From positions 106,154,501 through 106,218,500 of the forward strand of contig NC_134137.1 in NCBI RefSeq assembly GCF_033958435.1: a stretch of DNA of 64,000 nt, written 5' to 3'. The notes below the pieces were generated by a model. The model ran no database searches and was not told the DNA's origin. It saw nothing but the letters and a program-made list of their open reading frames with translations. Position numbers and translations under genes: made by a program. This document shows, piece after piece, positions 1 to 11,302 of this stretch (its first letter is position 1; each line of letters opens with the position of its first letter). This stretch comes from Carettochelys insculpta. Its lineage: Eukaryota; Chordata; Testudines; Carettochelyidae.

Positions 1-305
1 CTGCAGGAAACTGTTGGCAAAACACACGCAAATTGTGCACTGCAATTTGCATATCTTTTGTGGACAGCTCTGCTGGGAGAGGCTTTTCCAACATTTGGCC
101 CATCCACACGGGGACATATGCCATAAAAACTCCCTGTGTTGAGACATCCCTTCTTCCTTCTGGAACAAGGTGCACAGGGATGTTGACAAAATGCTCTGAC
201 TGGCAGGTCTCTTTCGAGAGATCTGCAGTCTAGACACACACTCTGTTGACACAACTTCTGTTGACAGAAGTTTTGTCGACAGACACCTGCAGACTAGACA
301 TAGCC
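1..305. mobile_element. MITE of the GTCTACAC group, GTCGAC-core subfamily (left part missing)
   Basis: The right end reads CTAGACATAGCC at 294-305, which matches the terminal repeat of the other MITEs in this window. Inward of it, TTTTGTCGACAGA and TGTTGACA motifs repeat at about 240-285, the same core as the copies at 12.4 and 32.9 kb. The left terminal repeat is not seen, so the element probably begins before the window or is truncated. No coding capacity is visible. Confidence 0.6.
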
Positions 306-1640
306 TTGGAAACCAGTTCTCCCATTTCTTTGACACAAGTAATTCTGTTACTTTGTACAAATGGATTTTGGAGCTTTTGAAAAACATTATGCCATCCAGT
401 TCAAAGCCCTTCAATCAAAAATTCCCCACCTCCCTTCTCTACTCAGGATCCCTCCTTCTAAGACCTTGCTAATTTTGAAAATGAAGTCTCTATTACTGGC
501 AGAAGTAATAGAGCAGGGACTAAGGGAGATCAATAATCACAGCTTTTACTCAAGATATTTTCCAATACCAGAGGAAGAAGGAGGACTTTAATACTAAGTG
601 AGGAAACTTGGGGCCTGTATCAGAAAGTTTCATTTCCATATGTTCAATCTAGCACCTGTAATCCGTACCCTTTTGACTCTAGATTTATTTGCAGCTCGCA
701 ATACTTCCACCTTTGTGTCAGATCAAACCAACACAAGTACCTCCACTTCATAGTTGGATGCCAAATATTTTGGGACAAGCTTCTTTCTACTGCCCCTGGG
801 TTTTTACCAAGACCCTATCAGCAGCAGCTTTTTTAAGATTTATTTTTGTTTATCCTGATTTGGATGATTGCCTTCTCAAAGTCTCTTCAAAAAAGGCCCT
901 TGTGAAGAATGCACATTACATATGTTCTCTTTGCAAAAGGTTAGAACTCATGTTAAATATGAAACGTCCCTCCTTTTTCCTCCTTGGAGAATTCCATTTA
1001 TAGGAATAGTTTTCTGTTCACTAAAAGACAGAACATTTCTGGCAGCAGAAAGACTTCATAATCTTCAATCAGCCATACAGCTAGTACATCAAAGTCCTAC
1101 TCTAAAAAAAAGGAATATTTTTAGGGCTGCTCAGTCTTATAGCTTCAGCAACATATGTCACATCTTGTGTTAGGCTCAGAATGACATTTCTGGTGCCCTG
1201 ACTGGCATAGAATTACGCACCAAGCATAGTTCAGAATACCATTCATCCGAAAGGAAATTCTGCTGTATCTGGCATGGCTGACATTGAATGACTGTTCAAA
1301 CAGGGGTGCCATTCAGCTTCCTGCTCAATAAATACTAATCACTTACCATGCTTTTAGGAGTTAGTAGGAAATATAGCTCAACAACTGAAGATAACTGGAT
1401 CTCTCAGAAGATGCTACATATATAAATGTATTGGAGTTGAGAGATATCCATCTAGTACTTGTCAAGAAATCCTGTCAGAAAAGCCCCTGACAGGGTTTCG
1501 AGATGCCCCCAGCCTCTGGTATATTGCAGAGTCTCCTTGGTGACAGGTCATGCTTGGTACATCAACAGAGCAAAAAGTTTTACCTCAGAAATTTCTTCAG
1601 AAAGTGATTTTAACTTAAAATCAATACATAGCCATTCATT
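306..1640. other. Unclassified AT-rich DNA
   Basis: Several short open frames occur here (for example 361-591 and 689-1003 on the plus strand). None has codon bias, splice context or family resemblance that I can support. No terminal repeats or target duplications were seen. Confidence 0.5.
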
Positions 1641-1649
1641 TAATCTGAG

Positions 1650-2870
1650 GGGGTAACTTTAGGCGGGACAGCAACATCCTATGAATATTAATGAACTGTA
1701 ACTGCCACCTATGACCTTAAAAGAAAAACTTCTGGAAAGGTCTGAAGTCTCCGGACCTATTGGGGTAGTTCTCTATCAGGTCTGCGCCCAGCCCCCAGAC
1801 TCATGAATAATTCATGAGCTGGGTGTATAAAAGAAGGCTGCTCACCACAGAAGGGGCCCTTCAGGAAGGTCCTGTCTCTTGACCTGGACCCGTCCCTTTC
1901 GATAGCCCTTTGGGGTGAAGCAGCTGAACATCACTGGACAGACAAGCGGCACTGAGGGGACCTAGATCACCGCACCAGGAGTCATCTGCAGCTCGCAGCC
2001 ATACCATCACAGCGAAGCCAAGCAGTGACAGTGGTATACTTCATCACCTGACACCGCTCCCCGGCAGGGGCCAGTCGGGCCAGGGCCGGCCGTTGCTCCA
2101 AAGAGACTTTTTTAATGGACTGGACAACTCATCAACTAAGCAGCTGTGAGCTGAGGCTATAAAAGAAAGGCCACTGCTGCTGTATCCTTCTAATATTGAC
2201 TCTTTTCTTTCCCTTTACTCCTATTCACAGTTGCTGATATTATTGTTAATTATTGTTAATTATTACTGTTGTTATGTCAGGTATAATATTACTAGTAGAA
2301 GCTTATTGTTTAGTGTCTCTTACAGACCTTTTATTGCTGTTAACTTAGTGCGATTATATATGCATATAAATTCGTTATAAGTCACTATTGATGTCAGGGA
2401 TTAGCAACCCCTGGACCGAACACTTATAAATAACGGGTGTTAGGAATCAGTGGCTCCGCCCACCTTTAGGTAAACTCAGGGGGTAGCAGGGCCCCCAAGC
2501 GTATCATACCTGAACACGGTATTATATGTTATTTTTGGGTCCCTGGGGAGTAGCGCCCCCAGTGGACTTAATTGACAGCAGGGATTGTTGTCTGGTTTAA
2601 CAACACTCTCAGTCTTCAATACTTTTGCGAATAAGACATGGGAATGGCAATCGGATTCATCTGTTGTGTAAGTAAATGTAAATAACTGGATTAACTGTAA
2701 TCAAAAGGTTTCTTTGGTGAACACTTATAATAAACTTCCACTTTGTTTTTGTAACAGTTAATTACTCTCAGCCTCCATTTTCTCTGGGCCATACAGGGAA
2801 CTGCAGGGATCTAACACCAGGGGACGCCCTCTAAGGAACTCTATTAGCTACTGCTGACACCAGTGTTTCT
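1650..2870 (+). mobile_element. LTR-like block, possibly a solo LTR
   Basis: The block has promoter-like and polyadenylation-like features. A TATA-like GTATAAAAGAAGG lies near 1825, followed by a GC-rich leader-like stretch (1850-2100). A second TATAAAAG lies at about 2158, and AATAAACTTCC at about 2731. The right part ends GATCTAACA near 2817, which fits an LTR 3' end in CA. A matching 5' boundary and a 5-bp target duplication were not found, so the limits are approximate. No gag, pol or env frame is attached. Confidence 0.35.
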
Positions 2871-3130
2871 TTTAATCTGACCACCGTGCTAAATTGCCTT
2901 TGAGTCTTTCTAATTCAATTAAGCATCACTGTGTTTTATTTTTAAAGCAAATTGTTTTTTATTAAAAGAGGGAAACCCATGAGGGGTTGTTACACCACAG
3001 ACCTAGAGCCATTGTTAGAGCCTAGGTCTGATAGAGCTTGGCATTTTTGGTCGGCTCTTGCTGTTCATGCAGCACCCTTGTCTTGTGGTTGCTTGCCATA
3101 TTCGGCGTCTTGGCAGCGGCTGCGACAGTA

Positions 3131-3452
3131 CTGAAATAGAAGTTGAATCTATCTTCTCCAGTACCCTTGAGACCTGACTGGTGCCAGACAAGAGAATTTG
3201 CCAGAATACAGAAGGTCAATATTTTCTAGCACATTACCAACCCTTCTGCTGCTTACAGGGCTCTCAGAAGATATTTAGGGATAAATTACAGCTAAATAAC
3301 AGCACAATACATTAATAGACAGGAGTAGTGGCTGTAAACAAACTTTATGGGACCACAGGAATCTTGGACACACATATTATAAGTGGTCATTTGACTAACT
3401 GATTGCAGATGTTGCCAGAGCAGAGAGTTCTGGATTAGAGAGGTTCAACCTG
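3131..3452. mobile_element. Tigger-like (Tc1/mariner, pogo type) non-autonomous element
   Basis: The right end is GGATTAGAGAGGTTCAACCTG followed by TA, and the left end has a decayed GTTGAATCTATCTTCTCC next to TA. The interior is collinear with the better copy at 44868-45193. Shared parts include the CTCAGAAGATATTTAGG stretch and the TTTATGGGACCACAGGAA stretch. TA target sites and a GGTTGA terminus are typical of the Tigger group. No transposase is present. Confidence 0.7.
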
Positions 3453-3744
3453 TATTTTCTACCTTGTATCCACAACAAAATATGCAGGTCATCACTGACA
3501 TGAAAAGGGCAATATATCAGCTGAACAAACAGGAGTTCCCGTTCGATCCCACAAGAAAGCAATCAATTAATGAGGTTGGTGCATGTATCTAATTACCTTA
3601 CACCAAGCAGAAAGGGACAGTGACCTAACATATCATTTCAGCAGAGCCCTTATACAATTACATGCAGGATTTCTGAAGTTGTTAGTAGTGCAAACATTTT
3701 CAACTTATAGGAATTTTTGGACATAGATTTTTGCCACCAGGCAG

Positions 3745-4215
3745 AACACTAAACATCCCCATTTTCAATCAAGAGTCGGAGAAATGGTAGTCCATATTGG
3801 GTTATTTTCTCTTGAATTGGGGATGGATCTGTTATATACTTTACCTTTTCCTTTTAGAAGGTGGGTAACAAGGAGAAGACATAGGCAATTGTATTTGCAT
3901 GTCTGAGAAGCAAATACTTCTCCACTTGCTGCCTGAACATAGAAAATAAACTTTAAGTAACTTGACACTGATTTGGGAAGACACCACAAAAAGGGTGAAT
4001 AAACAAACCATGAGTAAAAGATCCAGCCCAAGAAAGTTGGGCAGGGTCCTTTTCCCTTCATGTTCTTAAGTTCAGCAACCCAAAAGTTACATGCCCAATC
4101 CTTCTGTGCATCCCATTCACGGCTGCTGCCCTTGGTCAGGGCAGACCCAGAGTTCAGAGGTGCATCAAAAGAATTCACTTCCCATTTTGCATGGGGCCAG
4201 GGGGTGGTAAAGAGT
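3745..4215 (-). mobile_element. LTR-like fragment, antisense
   Basis: Read on the minus strand, the block contains a stretch on GGATGCACAGAAGGATTGGG and TAACTTTTGGGTTGCTGAAC that I recognise as a recurrent turtle LTR-type repeat. It carries a 137-codon open frame (3765-4178) that looks like non-coding read-through. No TG/CA borders or target duplication were identified, so this is a partial copy with uncertain limits. Confidence 0.4.
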
Positions 4216-5326
4216 CATCTTACTTGCTACATTGGTCACTCATCACACCCCTCTGTTGGCTGCTCATCGTGCTTCTCCACCACTGCCCTGCTGGCTGTCA
4301 GTCCAGTCACCATCCATTTCCATCCCGTCCTTGATTGTGACCTCTCCACATCAATGTCTTTGTAAGTTTCAGCTCTTTTGCAGACTGGAAAACACACACA
4401 CACACACCACCCCATCTCATTTCATCTCACTCCCAGTGATTTTAGCTCTTAGTAGGCAAAGCACAAACACAGCTCCACCACCATTAAAATAATAAAGGGG
4501 CTCCTAATGAAATATAGTTAGCTCCATTTTTTGAACAGTGGGAAAAGAGCAGGTCAGGCTAGTCTAGGGAGTACCCACCCCTGGGAATAGCGTGCAGACT
4601 CCTGGTCAAAATACCAGCTATTACATTTCATAGTCTCACAGTGCTCGGACAGTCGAGCTCCTGCTTAGCCAGGTCCTTTTTGCTAACCATGAGCCCATTC
4701 CTTCAGAGTAGATTAAGCACAGTGCTGCTTCTCTGTTTGCCCACAATAATTGTACATTGGTAACTGTATTTCACTATCCCTGCATTCAGTATTAACAGAA
4801 CTTGTGAGCCAAAACCAGTTGATTATAAAGAGCACAACTAGCTCCATCTGCTAAATATCTAGCACATTTAAGAAAAGAAAGAGTAAAATGGATTTACATA
4901 AATACACTCAAGATCTCTTCCCTCTACCTGCTAGCTATCAGGGAAGCATTCATTCTGACTCCTGTTGCATACAAATAGGAATAGCAAGAAAAAGTCTGTT
5001 TGAAAACTTATTAAAGCTTCATTTAAGGCTATTTTCTTTCTATATTTTGACATGCTGTCAATTTGTATTTTAATTAGGTTAAATAATTAATTTTTACTTT
5101 AAGTGTCTATTGTCATTAAATAATTATTGTCAAACCTGCCCATTTATCTGATCCCACCCATAATTTTCTGTAACTGTGAAAATTTGAATTAGTTAAAAAC
5201 AATTTTAGTTTATTTTTTAGTTTTGTTTAGTTTAGTTAAAAATAAAAATTAGTTTAAAATAAACATTATCTATCAAAGTTACAACAAATAAAACTCATAT
5301 TCTGCTAAGTGTAGTTATGATCTTAA
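4216..5326. other. Unclassified AT-rich DNA
   Basis: Apart from the AC microsatellite at 4390, I see no terminal repeats, RT-like frames or exon-like segments. The stretch 5060-5290 is a TTAAT/TTTAG-rich low-complexity area. Confidence 0.5.
4390..4407. repeat. (AC)n microsatellite
   Basis: Nine uninterrupted AC units. Confidence 0.9.
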
Positions 5327-6037
5327 AGCCGTGTCTACACGTGCACGCTACTTCGAAGTAGCGGCACTAACTTCGAAATAGCTCCCGTCACGGCTACACG
5401 TGTTGGGCACTATTTCGATGTTAACATCGACGTTAGGCGGCGAGACGTCGAAGCCGCTAACCCCATGAGGGGATGGGAATAGCGCCCTACTTCGACGTTC
5501 AACGTTGAAGTAGGGCACGTGTAGATGATCCGCGTCCTGCAACATCGAAATAGCGGGGTCCGCCATGGTGGCCATCAGCTGAGGGGTTGAGAGACGCTCT
5601 CTCTCCAGCCCCTGCGGGGCTCTATGGTCACCGTGTGCAGCAGCCCTTGGCCCAGGGCTTCTGGCTGCTGCTGCTGCAGCTGGGGATCCATGCTGCATGC
5701 ACAGGGTCTGCAACCAGTTGTCGGCTCTGTGGATCTTGTGTTGTTTAGTGCAACTGTGTCTGGGAGGGGCCCTTTAAGGGAGCGGCTTGCTGTTGAGTCC
5801 GCCCTGTGACCCTGTCTGCAGCTGTGCCTGGCACCCTTATTTCGATGTGTGCTACTTTGGCGTGTAGACGTTCCCTCGCAGCGCCTATTTTGATGTGGTG
5901 CTGCGCAACGTCGATGTTGAACGTCGACATTGCCAGCCCTGGAGGACGTGTAGACATTATTCATCGAAATAGCCTATTTCGATGTCACTACATCGAAATA
6001 AGCTACTTCGATGTAGGCTTCACGTGTAGACATAGCT
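5327..6037 (-). mobile_element. 0.7-kb MITE of the GTCTACAC group, TTCGAA/TTTCGATG-core subfamily (copy 1)
   Basis: The left end is GCCGTGTCTACACGTGCACG and the right end CACGTGTAGACATAGCT. The outer thirds repeat CTACTTCGAAGTAG and TATTTCGATGT motifs in both orientations. The middle is GC-rich and contains an ATG at 5691 (minus strand) opening MDPQLQQQQPEALG. In this copy alone a CAA codon replaces the TAA seen in the other three copies, so the frame runs on to about 38 codons. Terminal bases and the target duplication have decayed. Confidence 0.85.
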
Positions 6038-6260
6038 CAGGTGTGCTAGATTGGTAGAAAAGAAACAAGCACATAGATCCTGAGTAAAGGCACCAATTCA
6101 ATGTGTTCTTGTGTTCTTGTGTAGTTCATTTAAAGTTTCTGCAGCTTTTTCTTTTCTGGTAATACACTTATTAGCAACAGCAGTACATCACATGCTCATA
6201 GATAATATATCTGTCTTTGCATATAATGCAGTCAAGAAATTTATGAAAGGAGTTGTTAAT

Positions 6261-6476
6261 GGCCGTGTCTACACAAGCCAAAAACTTCGAAATGGCCATG
6301 CAAATGGCCATTTCAAAGTTTACTAATGAAGCGCTGAAATACATATTCAATGCCTCATTAGCATGTGAGCGGCTGCGGCACTTCGAAATTGATGCGGCTC
6401 GCTGTCGTGCGGCTTGTCCATACAGGGCTCCATTTGCATGGCCATTTCAGATTTTTTGTCTAGTGTAGATGTAGCC
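6261..6476. mobile_element. Short MITE of the GTCTACAC group, TTCGAAATGGCCAT subfamily
   Basis: Ends are GGCCGTGTCTACAC and GTGTAGATGTAGCC, flanked by the 3-bp duplication AAT (6258-6260 and 6477-6479). The interior holds CTTCGAAATGGCCATGC and a CTAATGAAGCGCTGAAAT module shared with the copy at 63.4 kb. It is about half the length of that copy, with the central hairpin mostly deleted. Confidence 0.85.
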
Positions 6477-6479
6477 AAT

Positions 6480-8130
6480 GTGTCTTGCCAATAAAATATC
6501 TTATTGCATTGAGGGACATCAGTGTTATCTTAACACAGCTCATGAATCCTCTTTTGAGTCCAGGGTAGACATGTAAGCAAGTTACATGCCCACATGTTAG
6601 ACCTTCCATTTCTGTATTTCGTGGAAGTATGATAGTCCTACAGCCTACCCTAGAGTCCTTCCTCAATGTTTGCTCAACCCAAAACTTTGGCAACTTACAT
6701 TTTGTATCTCCAGGCAGAAAATAAATGAGTGGGTACACAGCTCCTCCACATGATAAATGATCAGTGCAAATGACAGTGCTTTAATGCAAACATCTTTTTA
6801 TTGAGTCCAAAGTACTCATCTAAAATAGAAGTAGTCTCAAGTAACCCAAATATAATTACATAAAGTGCTAGATTGTATTGAGTGGTCTATGGTAGGTTTC
6901 TAGGGGCCAGTCCTCTTCCTAACCACTGGGGAATTGGATGTGAGCCTCCTAGCTCAAAGAAGACCTCTCTGAACTTCTCCAAGTTACATACTGACTGATC
7001 TTTTTATAGATTATTCAAAATAAACCTAGTAATAACTCATAATAACCCCTTGCAAACTAGCAATTTTTATAACATCACCAAGAAACTCCAAGTCATAACA
7101 TCTGCAAACCCTCATAATCAGGAGTACCCAGATCCAAGGTCAGCCATCTATACCACTGCCCATTCTCATAATTCTTTCCATTTTACTTCCATCCTTACAA
7201 GCAAAACTGCAGCTGCAGCTATTTTATATGCTTATACAGCACTCAAGTTATTTCTATGTGATGTTTTCACTTCCAGTTAATAATGGCTGAATGCACAAAA
7301 TGAGTGGGGTGTTGTCAGGTCAATTTCTCTCATAACAGTGTCTGAATTCCATATTAATCAAAATATTAGTTTATCCCTTTTCTTTCTTAGACCTCCACAC
7401 CCATACAGGAGAATTGAAATTCTCCTTAAGTGCTTACTGTCCTAAGAAGGACTGTAGAGTTTTCGAAGTCCCTGATAACTACAAAAGTAACTTTTTTTCT
7501 TTATGGTCACTGTCTAAGTGGGTTACACAGTATATAGCATGGGGATATAAGGCTGTGTCTTTTTTTCCCCTTAGGTTAGAACACACTTGAGTAGGACAAT
7601 GACTACCTCTTAAGCATACCCCAGGTGCTGCAATAGTTGAACGATGTAAGGCTCCCTGTCCATGTGGAATACTGTTAATATCTTTACAAAAGACTAATCC
7701 CTAGATCTGGCCTATAGAGCAGCTGTGCGATTTGACAGGGAAGTACTCCAATCCTTACTGAGTTAGGACTCAGATGTCACCATTCACGAATAGGGTACTG
7801 CTTCCCAAATCAAGGCAAGGGACATTCCAAGAAGAAATGGAGTTACTTATTGTAACCAGAATTCTCTCTTCACCACCTTCCCCTCTTCAATGGAGTTCCA
7901 TAAAATTCTGGCTCTGAGAAAGCCATGGGAAGAACTGAGGAGACAAAGGGTGCTACCCTCCTTTTTGTAGCCTCTTCCTCAGAAGATTCAGGACAGCTAA
8001 TCGCAGGAGAAGGAGGAGTCCTGAGCACTCTAATGAGCAATGATTCCAGTATCTGAGCAGCAGCAACCAGTACACCCCGTAAGTATGAACATGCAGAATC
8101 AATCTCAAAGAATTCCCGTTCCAAGTAAGC
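6480..8130. other. Unclassified DNA
   Basis: No recognisable gene. A minus-strand open frame at 7870-8124 (84 codons, mixed acidic and hydrophobic) abuts the CR1 fragment that starts near 8135. I could not assign it and it may belong to an older repeat. Confidence 0.4.
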
Positions 8131-8134
8131 AATC

Positions 8135-8690
8135 TACACTTCTAAGGTCAGAGGGAACCATTAGATTTTCTAGCCTGAACTTTTCTCTAACACAGACCAT
8201 ATAATTTCATCCAGTTACTCCTGTGATAAGCCCAATAACATATTCAGAAAGGCAACCTGTATTGATTTGAAGTTTCTTCTTATACCTTTCTCTGCTAGAG
8301 TAAAAAGCCCTTGAATACCCAGTGTTCCTCTCCATGAAGATATAGATAGATTGTAATCAAGTCACCTGTTTATCTTTTTTTTTATGAGCTAATCAGATTG
8401 AGCACCTTAAGTCTCTCACTGCAAGGCATTTTTCCGGCCTCACACTTTTTTACAGGCCTCACATCATTTTCCTATGCCTCTAGTTTGTGGAACCCAGAAC
8501 TGAATGTAGTTTTCCATTGGCCTCACCAGTGTAGTACACAGAAGGAAAAGGATCTCATGACTCCTAGTCATTAATCCTATTTATACGTCCAAAGATTGTA
8601 CTGACTCATTTTGCTAGAACATCATACTGGGAGCTCACATTGAGTTGTTTGCTAACTTGACTACTGAACTATAAGAGTCTGAGTATCGTG
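8135..8690 (-). mobile_element. CR1 LINE 3'-end fragment, antisense
   Basis: The plus-strand sequence matches the reverse complement of the amniote CR1 3' region. It has the AAGGTCAGAGGGAACCATTAGA start, the CTTTCTCTGCTAGAGTAAA block, and CTTAAGTCTCTCACTGCAAGGC. CACCAGTGTAGTACACAGA and CTGGGAGCTCACATTGAGTTG follow. Many indels mark it as old. No reading frame survives. Confidence 0.85.
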
Positions 8691-8792
8691 GTTGTAAAAT
8701 ATGAATAGCAGCCAATCAACATTGCCCAAAAGATCCACAGTGGTGTGAGTTCATTATTTTGTTTACTCTTATTATTTATGTGTGCATATATC

Positions 8793-8832
8793 TATATATA
8801 CCTATATCTATCTATCTATCTATCTATCTATT
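8793..8832. repeat. (TATC)n microsatellite
   Basis: Tandem TATC units, slightly degenerate at the left end. Confidence 0.85.
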
Positions 8833-8990
8833 ACTTTCCTAGCAAAATGACTGACCACATATTGTAAAATTGGTTGATAACATAGTAAAATCATCCTGAC
8901 TGGTTAATAGATTGGTTAATAATTAAATCACACAGTGTTTTAATATCATGTGCTGCAAGACACGTTAAAGAAGCACAAGCCTCAGTCTCA

Positions 8991-10758
8991 GGTTTCATCT
9001 CCAGTATGAGATAAATTTGAATTTAAAGTAGTTACTTCGATATTACCATGTGACTGTCTTCACTTTAAATACCATTAGCTCAATTTTGGGAGCACTAATA
9101 TCAAGATTACAATATCGCCTTATACCTGACGGGTATAGTGTCAAGCTCAAATTCAGAAGTTCAGTTAAAGGCCAGTGTGGAAGCATCACATCTTAAAATA
9201 GAATTTATTAGCCTCCAGAGGTGTCCCATATGTAACCTATAATGCTGCTCACAGTGCTACGTTCTGGCCACTGCTCTCCAGGTGCACCGGAATCAGGCAA
9301 CAGGAAGACCGTGAATTTCAAAGCGGGAGCAGAAAGCCTGTGGCTGTGGACTCATGTTTGTATGACAGCCTGAGAAATGTCTTTTTTTTCTTTTGCAATG
9401 AGCACTGTGAGCGCTTCTACCCATTACAAATAGCCCCTTCTGGGAGTTCATGGCTCTTTCTCTACATGTATTATTTTTTCTGTGCTGCCTGGCACCAGCC
9501 GATGCCCCACTGCACCACATGGCAACAAGGTTGTTGCGGGGGTCATGCTTGCATAAGATGCCAAGAAAATTTTTATCAGTGGTTTACATTTGTGTGTGGA
9601 TCCTCCTCCCTCCGCCACAGGCGCCATGCAGTCAGCGTCTTTCCTGCGACAGCCACGTCACATGAGTCACCCCTGACCCAATAAAAGGATGTGCCTGCTG
9701 TTGGGTGCTGACTGTGCTGCCAGGCAGCACTGTGTTCTAGCTTGCGTGTGTTTAGAGCTACAAGGGCAGAAAAGATATCTGGGGGCTTGCAGCCACCGGG
9801 GGAAGTCTCTCTCCCGGTGTCTAAAACACTCATGGGCTTGCAGCCACTGTAGGGAAGTCTCCCCCGGTGGCTAAGATAGTTGGGGAGACCACTTCAGTTG
9901 GTCTCCCACTGCACCCGCACATGCCCATAGCATGGGACCACAGGGGCTTGCTGCTGCCAGAGGGGAAGTCCCCCACTGCAGCTAAGATAGTCGGGGGAAC
10001 TACTTCAGCTACTTCAACATTCCAAGTGGCTCTGCAGCTGCAGACCACAGCACCCTCCCACACACACCCTGGCAAATATATTTTTGGGAGCTTGCTGACC
10101 ATTGCAGACACCTGCTGGTTTGATAGTTCGGTTATAAAATCTTCATTCTTTGACCCCCCTCAGAAACACAGTGGGGCGGGGGGCAGTGGAGATTCCTGTT
10201 TCTGTTAAAATTTCAGTGTAGGATATTTCATTGCCGTCACCCGTGTTGGCAATATCTGTGTACTGAAGGAAGGTCACAAATCTTTTTTCCTGGACTTTTC
10301 TCTCCTCTTTTTTCTAACTTTGAGAAAACAGTCTGGGTCCCGACGTTATTTTCAGGGATCGGATGCAATCATGGGAGGAGAGAGTTCAGCTGCAGAAGAA
10401 AGATATTTCTGTAAACATTTTTGCCATCTCTGTCGATGCCCTACTTTTTCTTCCTTCCAACAGGAAAAATGGACATTTGCTTACCATGGGAGTGGAATGC
10501 GGAAAATGCAATATGGGAAGATGATCTCAAAGACCAGCGAGCCTACCCAGAATGCCACGGGGATGAGGGAGCTGTGGGATAGGTTCCCACAATGCACTTC
10601 TGCAACAGTCGATATTTGCCAATTTGAGTATGGCAGCAATAAGTCAACTTTGTGAGGAGCACGTGGCACATGAGGATGGTCAAAATCAACTTGTAAATTC
10701 CAGAATTATAAAGTCAATATTCATAAATTGGAATTTATCTCGTAGTGTAGATGCAGCC
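8991..10758. mobile_element. 1.77-kb DNA transposon of the GTCTACAC group (long member)
   Basis: The ends are inverted. The left reads GGTTTCATCTCCAGTATGAGATAAATTT. The right, reverse-complemented, reads GGCTGCATCTACACTACGAG then ATAAATTCC. The flanks are the 3-bp duplication TCA (8988-8990 and 10759-10761). The interior is unlike the short MITEs. It has a TATA-like AATAAAAGG near 9680, three degenerate repeats of a GGCTTGCAGCC...GGGAAGTC...GGCTAAGATAGT unit at 9780-10010, and short frames such as 10320-10655 (111 codons). I recognise no transposase, so this may be an internally deleted copy of a larger element. Element borders are well supported; coding content is not. Confidence 0.65.
9780..10010 (+). 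repeat. Three degenerate tandem units inside the 1.77-kb transposon
   Basis: Each unit contains GGCTTGC(A/T)GC, a GGGGAAGTC(T/C) stretch and, in two units, a GGCTAAGATAGT or GCTAAGATAGT end followed by GGGG. Units are 70-110 bp and diverged. Confidence 0.55.
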
Positions 10759-11043
10759 TCAGTATTGCTGTTTTACAGAGTAAATTAATCAACAGTAAAT
10801 CTGTAACTCTTAATAAAGGAAAATATATGACTTTCTATTCACTAGCAAAACACCTCTTACTTTTTAAATCGGTGAATGGGAAGACATATTTATACACAAG
10901 GAAGAAGCATGAGATCTGACTGTTTTTTCATCTGATTCATGTTGGTTAGCCTCTCTACACATGGAATTATTTGACATTTTCAAAGAAAAAGGAGAGCAAT
11001 TTATAAATGGTGGCAAGGCACCTCTTACACCTTGGTAAGCTCA

Positions 11044-11237
11044 AGTATCAGAGGGGTAGCCGTGTTAGTCTGGCTCTGCAAAAGCAACGAGGGGTCCTGT
11101 GGCACCTTATAGACTAACAGAAATGTATGAACATAAGCTTTCATGGGTCCTGCATCTGACGAAGTGGGTCTTTGCCCACAAAAGCTTATGCTCATACATT
11201 TCTGTTAGTCTATAAGGTGCCACAGGACCCCTCATTG
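11044..11237. mobile_element. Inverted-dimer retroelement of the GAAGTGGGTCT family (short version)
   Basis: The right arm carries GACGAAGTGGGTCTTTGCCC, CACAAAAGCTTATGCTCATA and TGTTAGTCTATAAGGTGCCA. The left arm is its near-exact reverse complement. The element is flanked by a 14-bp direct repeat with one mismatch, CCTTGGTA(A/G)GCTCA, at 11030-11043 and 11238-11251. Long target duplications indicate LINE-mediated insertion and not a cut-and-paste transposon. Confidence 0.75.
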
Positions 11238-11302
11238 CCTTGGTAGGCTCAGTGCTTCCCTCTCTGGCAGTGGGGACCTGGAGTAAGTCATCCCCAATCT
11301 TA

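Noticed and set aside
3765..4178. 137-codon minus-strand frame as a gene
   Set aside because: It overlaps an LTR-like repeat and continues into AT-rich sequence without coding features.
5348..5964. Overlapping frames on both strands as genes
   Set aside because: They are CpG-rich MITE interior read in several frames, with few stops because of composition.
9293..10208. Frames of 60-114 codons in the 1.77-kb element as transposase
   Set aside because: No DDE, Myb/SANT or other motif is visible and frames overlap on both strands.
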